The translations under genes were made by a program, and so were the position numbers. Below, piece by piece: positions 33,804 through 41,672 of a stretch of 48,291 bases of DNA (position 1 is the stretch's first letter; every line of letters begins with the position of its first letter). Below the pieces are notes generated by a model, which worked only from the letters and a program-made list of their open reading frames with translations, was not told where the DNA came from and did not search any database. Source of the stretch: Actinomycetes bacterium (GTDB lineage Bacteria > Actinomycetota > Acidimicrobiia > Acidimicrobiales > Palsa-688); the NCBI GenBank assembly GCA_021838445.1, contig JAKCDU010000026.1, positions 4,223 to 52,513 of the forward strand, read 5' to 3'.

Positions 33804-34747
33804 AACAATCCCTCCACCACCCGCAAGCGGGCGCTCTCGGCCCGATGGTTCGCCGCTATCTCCTCCGCCGTCGGCCCGACTGATCCCCGGGTCACCAGCC
33901 GCACCGAGGGCTGGGCCCCGCACACGCAGGGCAGCCCGGGAGGGCACTCGCAGCCCCCGGTGACCGCCCAGCGGAAGCGCTCCTTCACTATCCGGTCCTC
34001 ACCGGAGTGGTAAGCCAGCACGGCCATCCTCCCGCCGGGGGCCAGCCGCCCGAGAGCCTGGTCGAGCGCTCCGGGAAGAATGGACAACTCCTCGTTCACC
34101 GCGATGCGGATGGCCTGGAACACCCGTCGGGCCGGGTGACCTCCGTGCCGGCGGGCGGCCGCGGGTATGGCGTTGCGGACCACCTCGGCCAGTTCGGTGG
34201 TGGACGACACCGGCCGGGCCGCCACGATGCGACGGGCGATCCGGGTGGCGAAGCGCCCTTCCCCGTTGGCCCGGAAGAGCCGGGACAACTCCGATTCGTC
34301 CCACCCGTTGACCACGTCGGACGCCCGCAGCGCGGCCTCGGGGTCCATGCGCATGTCGAGGGAGCCCTCGGCCCGGTAGCTGAACCCTCGCTCGGGCCGG
34401 TCGAGCTGGGGTGAGCTCACGCCCAGGTCGAACAGCACGGCGGACAGGCGCTCGACGCCGAGCGAGTAGAGGACCTCACCGAGGCCGTCGAACCGGCGGC
34501 GGACCACCGTGGCCCGGTCCCCGAAGCGGGCCAGGTTGGCGGCGGCCGCTTCCAACGCGTCGGGGTCCTGGTCCAGGCCCACGAGTCGTAGCTGAGGCGC
34601 GGCGTCGAGCACGGCGGCGGCGTGGCCGGCCGCTCCCAGGGTGGCGTCGAGGTACACGCCTTCGGGGGTCGGGGCCAGGAACTCCACTACTTCGGCCACC
34701 ATCACGGGGCGATGGTCGAAGCTCACCCCTGCACCGCACCGGACCAT
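33800..34747 (-). CDS. rsmH: 16S rRNA (cytosine-1402 N4)-methyltransferase
   Basis: RsmH (MraW), 315 residues, methylates C1402 of 16S rRNA. Motifs: FDHRPVMVAEVVEFL, YLDATLGAAGHAAAVL (SAM site), VLFDLGVSSPQLDRPERGFSYRAEGSLDMRMDP, RRVFQAIRIAVNEEL and LAYHSGEDRIVKERF. ATG 34747 is selected because it has a GGAGGG site 6 nt upstream and gives the normal family length; GTG at about 34721 is an alternative. It follows mraZ with a 161-nt gap that contains an 18-bp tandem duplication. Confidence 0.96.
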   Translation of the reverse strand: MVRCGAGVSFDHRPVMVAEVVEFLAPTPEGVYLDATLGAAGHAAAVLDAAPQLRLVGLDQDPDALEAAAANLARFGDRATVVRRRFDGLGEVLYSLGVERLSAVLFDLGVSSPQLDRPERGFSYRAEGSLDMRMDPEAALRASDVVNGWDESELSRLFRANGEGRFATRIARRIVAARPVSSTTELAEVVRNAIPAAARRHGGHPARRVFQAIRIAVNEELSILPGALDQALGRLAPGGRMAVLAYHSGEDRIVKERFRWAVTGGCECPPGLPCVCGAQPSVRLVTRGSVGPTAEEIAANHRAESARLRVVEGLL

Positions 34748-34855
34748 CCGCAGCCCTCCGACCCGCGTGCCGTCGGGATTTCTCCCCGAGTCGGCGAAGT
34801 GGAAGCGGGCGGAGAAGGGGACTTCCACCCTGCTGGTCGAAGGGCTGCGCATGAG

Positions 34856-34891
34856 CCGGTGCTGCTCGGTGAACCGGTGCTGCTCGGTGAA
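34856..34891. repeat. Perfect 18-bp tandem duplication between mraZ and rsmH
   Basis: ccggtgctgctcggtgaa occurs twice back to back (34856-34873 and 34874-34891) without a mismatch, 18-53 nt downstream of the mraZ stop. The gap otherwise has no gene. A recent slippage duplication or a paired binding site are the two readings. Confidence 0.9.
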
Positions 34892-34908
34892 ACAGATGAC
34901 ATGGCCCG

Positions 34909-35328
34909 TCATCCCCCTATCAGGGATGCATCCCCGGCCGCGCCGTGGACCTCCCACAACTGCGGGTTCCACAGCTCGATGTGGGTCAGAGCGCCGTGCA
35001 CCAGCACGGTGCTGCTCTCGGGCAACTCGGCGAACTCGCGGAGGTAGGGCGGCAGCGCGACCCGGCCCTGCCGGTCGAGGTCCACCTCGGCCGATCCCAT
35101 CGACCAGGCCCGGGCCCGGGCCCGCTCCTCGGGCGTCCCGTCCATGAGCGCCGCCATCTCGTCGGCCTTGCGGTCGAAAGCTTCGGGGGTCCAGATGGCC
35201 AGGCAGCGCTCGTTGTACTTCGAGACCACGGCGAGGGAGTCGAAGCTGGCCCGAAAGCGCGCCGGAAGGATCACTCGTCCCTTCCCATCCAGGGAGTGCT
35301 CGTACCTCCCTACGAACCTCGTTGCCAC
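34909..35328 (-). CDS. mraZ: Transcriptional regulator MraZ
   Basis: MraZ, 139 residues, has two AbrB-like repeats: FVGRYEHSLDGKGRVILPARFR (residues 5-26) and SAEVDLDRQGRVALPPYLREFAEL (about 79-102), each with the D-x-(K/Q)-GR-(V/I)-x-(L)-P core. MraZ binds direct repeats at its own promoter and controls the dcw cluster. The GTG start at 35328 fits the family N-terminus (MxxRFxGxYEHSLDxKGR). A promoter with TTGACA and CATAAA lies 63-90 bp upstream, with repeats resembling MraZ boxes between. Confidence 0.96.
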   Translation of the reverse strand: MATRFVGRYEHSLDGKGRVILPARFRASFDSLAVVSKYNERCLAIWTPEAFDRKADEMAALMDGTPEERARARAWSMGSAEVDLDRQGRVALPPYLREFAELPESSTVLVHGALTHIELWNPQLWEVHGAAGDASLIGG

Positions 35329-35374
35329 TTTCCACAGACTCCGTCCCGAATGACCTCAGGGCCCCTCCCCTTCG

Positions 35375-35389
35375 CGCCACTGAGCCCCA
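35375..35389 (-). promoter_or_regulatory. Putative MraZ boxes
   Basis: On the minus strand TGGGG (35385-35389) and TGGCG (35375-35379) are spaced by 5 nt, a 10-bp period, and a degenerate GGGAG follows at the next period (35365-35369). E. coli MraZ binds three TGGGN repeats with 5-nt spacers. These lie just after the -10 box, over the expected transcription start, as fits autorepression. Confidence 0.45.
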
Positions 35390-35390
35390 C

Positions 35391-35418
35391 TTTATGGTCC
35401 AACCCTCCACCGTGTCAA
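35391..35418 (-). promoter_or_regulatory. mraZ promoter
   Basis: On the minus strand a perfect -35 TTGACA (35413-35418), a 16-bp spacer and CATAAA (35391-35396) match a housekeeping promoter. It would give mraZ a leader of about 55 nt and drive the whole dcw unit. It is the best -35/-10 pair in the window. Confidence 0.65.
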
Positions 35419-35539
35419 CGATTCCCCCCATACGACGGTCAAGTCGCGCCCGGACCGGATCCACGGCGCATTCGTCCCTTCGGCGCTTCCACCGCCTTCG
35501 GGTTCACCGACTTGGGCCTCAGGAGCGCACCGGCATCGG

Positions 35540-35551
35540 CCGATTAATCGG
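35540..35551. promoter_or_regulatory. 12-bp palindrome upstream of the secreted repeat protein
   Basis: CCGATTAATCGG is a perfect palindrome with an AT core in GC-rich surroundings, 1 nt before an in-frame ATG at 35553 and 52 nt before the preferred ATG at 35604. It may be an operator or contain the -10 region. Confidence 0.35.
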
Positions 35552-35603
35552 GATGGATGGTGTGCCGCCGGGTGGTGGCCACCGGAGCGGAGCGAACCTC
35601 TCG

Positions 35604-37007
35604 ATGCCTCACCTGCACCTCCGATCCCCCCGGCCCGTCGGGCTGGCCGTGGCCGCCTCGGTCGGGGCGGTGGCCGCCCTGGCCGGTGTCGGAGCCGCCG
35701 CCGCACCGCCGGCGCAGGCCCAGTCCATCCACGCCACCCTGGCCACGGCCTCCCCGTCGGGATCGAGCACGGCCGAGGCCTACACCGTGCTCACCCAGAG
35801 CGGTCAGCTGATCGGCTACGGAGGCGCCTTCTCCGGATCGGTGCCGGCGCCGACGTCGCCGGTCGTGGCGGTGGCCTCCACCCCCGACGGCCACGGCGCC
35901 TACGCCGCCGAGGCCAACGGGGGCGTGGTAGCGGTGGGCGACGCCGTCTACCGGGGTTCCATGGCCGGCGTCGCCCTGGCCAAGCCCATCGTCGGCATCG
36001 CCGTCGACCCCTCGACGGGTGGGTACTGGCTGGTGGCCTCCGACGGGGGCATCTTCTCCTTCGGCGGAGCCCCCTTCTACGGCTCCACCGGCGGCCTACC
36101 GCTGGTGAAGCCGATAGTCGGCATGTCGGCCATGCCCGACGGCCGGGGTTACCGCCTGGTGGCCTCCGACGGGGGCATCTTCACCTTCGGCGACGCCCCG
36201 TTCCTCGGCTCGACCGGGGGCGTGGCCCTCAACCGTCCGGTGGTGGGCATGGCCAGCACCCCCAGCGGCAACGGTTACTGGCTGGTGGCCTCCGACGGGG
36301 GCGTGTTCTCCTTCGGTGACGCCGGGTTCTTCGGCTCGACGGGCAACGTGGCCCTGGCCCGACCCATCATCGCCATAGACGCTTCCCCCACGGGCCTGGG
36401 GTACTGGATGGTGGCCTCCGACGGGGGCATCTTCAACTTCGGCGACGCCCGCTTCTACGGCTCGGCGGCCGGTCTCGGCCAGACCGTCGTCGGCATGGCC
36501 GCGGGCCTGCCCGGCAACTACGGGAACCCCCTGAGGGGGGTCACCGGGCTCACCCCGATGCGGGTTGACGAGGGGGTCGATTTCGGCGGGTCGGGGTCGA
36601 TCTACGCCATCGGGGACGGGGTGGTGACCTCGACCACCGGGCCCTGGCCGGGTGGGGCGTTCATCACCTACCGCCTGACCGACGGGCCGGCCGCCGGGAA
36701 GTCGGTCTACGTGGCGGAGAACGTCACCCCGAGCGTCAGCATCGGCCAGACCGTGACGGCGAGCACCGTCGTGGGCATCCTCCACGACTCCTTCCCCTAC
36801 ATGGAGACCGGGTGGGCCGCCGATCAGTGGGGCGACACCGTGGCCGCCCAGTCGGGCCAGTGGACCCCCGCCGATGACTCGGCGTCACTTCCGAGCGCCT
36901 ACGGCGTGAACTTCAACCAGCTGCTGACCTCGCTCGGAGCCCCCTCGGGGGTCCTGGTGCAGCCGACGGTGGTCGGCTCCGTATCCGCCGGCTGGCCGGC
37001 CTGGTAG
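35604..37007 (+). CDS. Secreted protein with 42-residue repeats and degenerate M23-like domain
   Basis: The protein has 467 residues from ATG 35604 (GGAGCGGAG upstream; ATG 35553 would add 17 residues). A signal peptide ends near AQA-QS (residue 37). Four repeats of exactly 42 residues follow with the pattern GYWLVASDGGIFSFG...FYGSTGG...PIVGM, a beta-propeller-like repeat frequent in secreted Acidimicrobiia proteins. The C-terminal 150 residues (RVDEGVDFGGSGSIYAIGDGVV, AFITYRLTDGP, GKSVYVAENVTPSVSIGQTV) have the strand pattern of an M23/lysostaphin-type peptidase, but the usual His of HxGxDF is Asp and the HxH pair is absent, so it is probably not a zinc hydrolase. It is divergent from mraZ; a wall-binding role is a guess. 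Confidence 0.85.
   Translation: MPHLHLRSPRPVGLAVAASVGAVAALAGVGAAAAPPAQAQSIHATLATASPSGSSTAEAYTVLTQSGQLIGYGGAFSGSVPAPTSPVVAVASTPDGHGAYAAEANGGVVAVGDAVYRGSMAGVALAKPIVGIAVDPSTGGYWLVASDGGIFSFGGAPFYGSTGGLPLVKPIVGMSAMPDGRGYRLVASDGGIFTFGDAPFLGSTGGVALNRPVVGMASTPSGNGYWLVASDGGVFSFGDAGFFGSTGNVALARPIIAIDASPTGLGYWMVASDGGIFNFGDARFYGSAAGLGQTVVGMAAGLPGNYGNPLRGVTGLTPMRVDEGVDFGGSGSIYAIGDGVVTSTTGPWPGGAFITYRLTDGPAAGKSVYVAENVTPSVSIGQTVTASTVVGILHDSFPYMETGWAADQWGDTVAAQSGQWTPADDSASLPSAYGVNFNQLLTSLGAPSGVLVQPTVVGSVSAGWPAW
36021..36500 (+). repeat. 126-bp repeats inside the secreted protein gene
   Basis: Repeat units begin at 36021, 36147, 36273 and 36399, exactly 126 bp apart, with the strongly conserved core tggtggcctccgacggggg. 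The last unit is shortened near its end. The constant spacing implies expansion by duplication. Confidence 0.9.
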
Positions 37008-37070
37008 CGGCGAACCTCCCGGGGTTTCAGTACCGGTCGCCAAGATCGAGCTCCGGGGGGCCAGCGCCTC

Positions 37071-37751
37071 TCACGACAGCAGGCTCACCAGGGACGCCGC
37101 CACTTCCGGCCCGCGACCCGACCCGAGGCCCTCGGCCACGGCGTCCAAGTCGGCCGGCGAGGCGACCTCCCCGGCCAGCAAGCCCAGGTATTCCTCGGGG
37201 TGCCACTCGAGCAGCGCGGCGGTCTGGAACAGCGCGGCCCGGCGGGTACGGCGCTGCGACACCCCGACGATCTTGCGGCCCCCGACGGTGACCTCCCCCG
37301 GCCCCAGGCCGGCGAAGCACACGACCTTCGACCACGCCGAGCTGCGCATCGGACCGCGCCACACCTCACCCCCGCCGATGGCCCTCGACCACAACTCCCC
37401 CACCCACCAGGTGGCCCGGCCCACGTCGTCATCCCACAGGGGGTCGCCGGCGGGGATCACGAAATCGACCCAAAGGACCCGTCCCGGGCCGACGATGACG
37501 GCGCTTCCCCCGGACTTCCGGCGGGCCACCTCCAGCCCGGCGGCGGACACCGCCCACCAGTCGAAGGGGTCCTCCGACTGGTGGCTGCCGAGGATCAGAG
37601 CCGGGCGGTCGGCGATCTGGACGTTGACGTGGCGAACCACGGTCGCCTCGTCAAGGGCGGCGGCCGCGGCGAAGTGCAGCTGATCGGCCGGCCCGCGCCG
37701 CTCCGTCACCTCCCACGGAAGCGCCCCGACGGGGCCCAGATCGGTGCTCAA
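37071..37751 (-). CDS. Lipoate--protein ligase A-like protein
   Basis: The protein has 226 residues if it starts at TTG 37751, which overlaps the HNH gene stop as TTGA; a GTG at 37787 would add 12 residues. The biotinyl/lipoyl-transferase fold is suggested by ARRKSGGSAVIVGPGRVLWVDFVIP, DPLWDDDV, SKVVCFAGLGPGEVTVGGRKIVGVSQRRTRRAALFQ. The GRKIVG(V/I)SQ(R) motif matches LplA, where the lysine contacts lipoate. It may attach lipoate or octanoate to carrier domains, or be a related transferase. It converges on the secreted repeat gene; the 63-nt gap shows no clear hairpin. Confidence 0.82.
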   Translation of the reverse strand: MSTDLGPVGALPWEVTERRGPADQLHFAAAAALDEATVVRHVNVQIADRPALILGSHQSEDPFDWWAVSAAGLEVARRKSGGSAVIVGPGRVLWVDFVIPAGDPLWDDDVGRATWWVGELWSRAIGGGEVWRGPMRSSAWSKVVCFAGLGPGEVTVGGRKIVGVSQRRTRRAALFQTAALLEWHPEEYLGLLAGEVASPADLDAVAEGLGSGRGPEVAASLVSLLS

Positions 37752-38260
37752 GCCGACAGGGTGGACTGCCCGAGGTAGGCCTCCCACTCGGAGCGGATGC
37801 GTCCGCTGGCCACCAGAATGAAGGTGCGTTGGCGCGGCACGCTCGGCGGCCGCCGCAGCTTCATCCCGCTGTCCTCGAGCATGTGGTCCCGTTTGCGGGC
37901 ATTGCAGGGACGGCAGGACGCCACAACATTGTCCCAGGCGTGGGCCCCGCCGCGGCTGCGGGGGATCACATGATCTATGTTCTCGGCGGCCGCCCCGCAG
38001 TACTGGCAGCGGTGGCCGTCCCTGGCGAACACGGCCCGGCGGTTGAGGGCGACCCGGGCCTGGTAGGGGACCTTGACGTAGTGACGGAGACGCACGACCG
38101 ACGGCTCAGCCAGAGCCACCCGTTCCGACCGGAAGACCCCATCGGTGCGGTGCAGCAACTCCGCCTTATCATCGAGGAGGAGCATCAAAGCCCTTCGCGA
38201 CGACACCACACACAGTGGCTCGTAGGTGGCGTTGAGCACAAGAGACTGTGTCACCGCCAC
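37748..38260 (-). CDS. HNH endonuclease family protein
   Basis: The protein has 170 residues. The HNH module sits at about residues 79-120: ARDGHRCQYCGAA, IDHVIPRSRGGAHAWDNVVASCRPCNARKRD, with two CxxC pairs for zinc and DH..H-type catalytic residues. The N-terminal SLVLNATYEPLCVVSSRRALMLLL block is characteristic of a chromosomal actinobacterial HNH group whose role is unknown (not linked to any mobile element here). The start is GTG 38260 or GTG 38254. TTGATA (38288-38293) and TAGGGC (38264-38269) spaced by 18 bp could be its promoter. Confidence 0.9.
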   Translation of the reverse strand: MAVTQSLVLNATYEPLCVVSSRRALMLLLDDKAELLHRTDGVFRSERVALAEPSVVRLRHYVKVPYQARVALNRRAVFARDGHRCQYCGAAAENIDHVIPRSRGGAHAWDNVVASCRPCNARKRDHMLEDSGMKLRRPPSVPRQRTFILVASGRIRSEWEAYLGQSTLSA

Positions 38261-38309
38261 CCCGCCCTACCGGCCCGCTCGTACCGATATCAATGGCACG
38301 GACCAGAGA

Positions 38310-38576
38310 TTAGCTCGCCCGGCTCCGCATGGCGCGACACCATTCCAGGTAGCGGACCAGCTCCTCGCGTTCAGGGCTGCCTGCCGCCCCGTACATGGTC
38401 TCGGCCCGGAACCGCAGGTAGTCGGCGGGGGGCAGGGGAAGCGGTGGCCAGCGCCTCCACCAGTGCCGGGGAACGAACGACACGGCCACGGGCCAGAGGT
38501 CGGGGCGGCGGACCAGTACCCCCACCAGCATCCAGCCGAGCCGGGAGGAGGGTCGGTCGACCGGGCCGCGACTCAC
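38310..38576 (-). CDS. Small Trp/Arg-rich hypothetical protein
   Basis: The protein has 88 residues and overlaps the upstream ROK kinase gene by 4 nt (GTGA), which is the main reason to believe it. It contains a short hydrophobic stretch (LGWMLVGVLV) and then PRHWWRRWPPLPLPPADYLRFRAETMYG and EELVRYLEWCRAMR. It lacks a signal peptide. I do not recognise the family. The Trp/Pro/Arg-rich centre followed by a helical end suggests a peripheral membrane or scaffold-like peptide, which is a guess. A longer frame running to 39071 is antisense-frame reading through the kinase gene and is rejected. Confidence 0.7.
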   Translation of the reverse strand: MSRGPVDRPSSRLGWMLVGVLVRRPDLWPVAVSFVPRHWWRRWPPLPLPPADYLRFRAETMYGAAGSPEREELVRYLEWCRAMRSRAS

Positions 38577-39460
38577 GCCGACAACCCCACCGCGGCGGCC
38601 CCGAGGATGGGCCCGTCGGGGCCGAGCCGACTGGGCTCTATGCGGCAGCCGACGGAAAAAGCGAGCCGCGCCGTGGCAGCCAGCTCCTTCTGGGCGGCCG
38701 CGAAGAACGGCTCGCCGAAGCCCAGGGCCACCGAGCCCGACACCGTCGTCAGATCGAAGTCGACGAGGTTGGCCACCGATCCCACGGCCCGGCCCACCAG
38801 CCGGCCGGTTCGCTCCACCACCGCGGGCGGGGCCTGGGCGGCGGGGCGACCGGTGATGGCGGCGATGGCCGTGCCCGACGCCTCGGCTTCGAGGCATCCG
38901 GCGCCGCCGCAGGCGCAGCGCCGGCCTCCGGGGAGGACCACGACGTGGCCGACGTGACCGGCGTTGGCGGTGCGCCCGTCGAGCAGGCGCCCGTCGACCA
39001 CCAGTCCTCCTCCGACGCCGGTGGAGACCACCATCGACATGTAGTTGGCGACCCCCCGGGCGCCGCCCCACCGGCCCTCGGCCAGGGCCAGGGCCTTGGC
39101 GTCGTTATCCACCTTCACCGCCAGGCCGGTGAGCCGGCTCAGGCGCTCCCGCAGCGGGAACCGGCGCCAGGCCCGGATGTTGAGCGGCGAAACCGTCTCG
39201 TTCCCCCCTTCGGTCGGCCCGCCGCAGCCCACCCCCACGGCCTCCACCGCCCCCCGGCCCAGGCCGGTATCGACCAGGGCGGCGACCACGGACCACACCG
39301 ATTCGGCCTGGTCGTGGGAGGGCTCGGTCGTCGCCGGGGTCGGGCGCTGCTCGGACCACTCCACGGTCCCGTCCTCGTCGACGACCGCCACCCGGATCTT
39401 GGTGCCACCGATGTCCACGGCCAGCACGCCGCGCCGGCTGACGGCGCCTGAGGATTGCAT
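38573..39460 (-). CDS. ROK-family sugar kinase
   Basis: The protein has 295 residues from ATG 39460. The phosphate loop DIGGTK (16-21), the catalytic NDAKALALAEGRWG region, STGVGGGLVVDGRLLDG, and the ROK zinc motif AGHVGHVVVLPGG..CACGGAGCLE are all visible. ROK members with CxCGxxGCxE are mostly glucokinases or N-acetylhexosamine kinases; the sugar cannot be decided here. No helix-turn-helix is attached, so it is an enzyme rather than a ROK repressor. A TAGCCT lies 8 nt before the ATG. It is divergent from moxR with a 47-nt gap. Confidence 0.92.
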   Translation of the reverse strand: MQSSGAVSRRGVLAVDIGGTKIRVAVVDEDGTVEWSEQRPTPATTEPSHDQAESVWSVVAALVDTGLGRGAVEAVGVGCGGPTEGGNETVSPLNIRAWRRFPLRERLSRLTGLAVKVDNDAKALALAEGRWGGARGVANYMSMVVSTGVGGGLVVDGRLLDGRTANAGHVGHVVVLPGGRRCACGGAGCLEAEASGTAIAAITGRPAAQAPPAVVERTGRLVGRAVGSVANLVDFDLTTVSGSVALGFGEPFFAAAQKELAATARLAFSVGCRIEPSRLGPDGPILGAAAVGLSA

Positions 39461-39507
39461 CGGGGGGCAGGCTACGCTACCGGGCGCAGGCCGATGGAAG
39501 GACACCG

Positions 39508-40493
<986 letters not shown>

Positions 40494-40497
<4 letters not shown>

Positions 40498-41672
40498 CCG
40501 TCCGGTCCGTGACGTTGACGTCACGGGGCCGGGTCGTGCTCGTGGCCAGCGCGGTGATGGCCGCCGCGGCGTGGATGTTCGGGGTGCAGGAGCTCTACTC
40601 CCTGGCCCTGGCCATGGTCGTGGTCACAGTCGCCACGCTGGTCTGGGTGGCGACCCGCCGCTGGCAGATCGACGTCACCCGAGTGGTCCACCCGGGCCGC
40701 GTCGCCGCCGGCCAGGAGGCCCGGGTGGAGCTTTCCATCCGCAACGCCTCGACCCGGTCCAGTCCCCCGGTGGAGGCCCGGGACCCCTTCGACGGAGGCC
40801 GCCGACGGGCCCGTTTCGATGTCGCCCCGTTGGGGCCGGGCGAAACCCGGGGGGGCTCCTACCGCCTGCCCTCGGCGCGGCGCGGTCTGTACCGACTGGG
40901 CCCCCTCGAGGTCCGTCTCACCGATCCGCTCGGCCTGGCGTCGAGGACCAAGACGACGGCCTCGGTGACCTCGCTGACCGTCCACCCGGCCTACGAGCTG
41001 CTGCCGATGGCCACCCGCTCGTCGCGCCCCGAGGACGATCTGCGGGTGTCTCGCCCCACGTCGGGCTCGGGGGGCAGTGAGTTCCACACCCTGCGCGAGT
41101 ACGTCGCCGGCGACGACCTGCGCCACGTCCACTGGCCGACGACGGCCCGCCTCGACGATCTGGTCATCCGCCAACCCGAGCACTTCCGCCAGGGCCGAAC
41201 GACGGTGATCGCCGACCTGCGGGCCTCGGTCCACGACGACGACTCGCTCGAGCGGGTGCTCTCGGCGGTCGCCTCACTGGCCCTGTCGGCCGTGGCCGCG
41301 GGTCGCCAGGCCCGGGTCGTGACCACCGGCGGTTACGACTCGGGGATGGGCCGGGGACGACGTCACGGCCCGGCCATCCTCGACGCTCTGGCCGCGGCCG
41401 CGGCCCACCGGCCAGCCACCGCTCCGCTCTTGGCCAAGCTGGGGCGCACGGGGCCGGCCATCTTCGTGACCACCGACGACTGCCCCGAGCCGGATCTCCA
41501 GCGCGCTCTCGTGTCGACCGGCGCCGCGGAGAGCACCGTCGTGGTGTTCGAACGCCGCCGGCCGGGGGCCGAGCGACTGGCCGCCCCGGGGCGGCTGACC
41601 GTGAGAGTCGGCTCGGAGCAGCCGTTCGGGCGGGCCTGGTCCCGCCGCCTCGCCGGGTCATCGCTGTCGTGA
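40494..41672 (+). CDS. DUF58 domain protein
   Basis: The protein has 392 residues from GTG 40494, which overlaps the moxR stop. Two membrane segments near the start (about 12-50) are followed by a beta-rich part and the DUF58 core GSGGSEFHTLREYVAGDDLRHVHWPTTARLDDLVIRQ, then a von Willebrand-like portion (TTVIADLRAS). DUF58 proteins partner MoxR ATPases; the function is unclear. The MoxR-DUF58-transglutaminase order is a recurrent actinobacterial unit. A frame beginning at 39045 is the same frame read upstream through moxR and is not part of the gene. Confidence 0.93.

Noticed and set aside
33804-35464. Upstream extension giving a 554-residue RsmH
   Set aside because: The extension runs through mraZ in another frame; ATG 34747 has its own ribosome binding site and gives the normal RsmH length.
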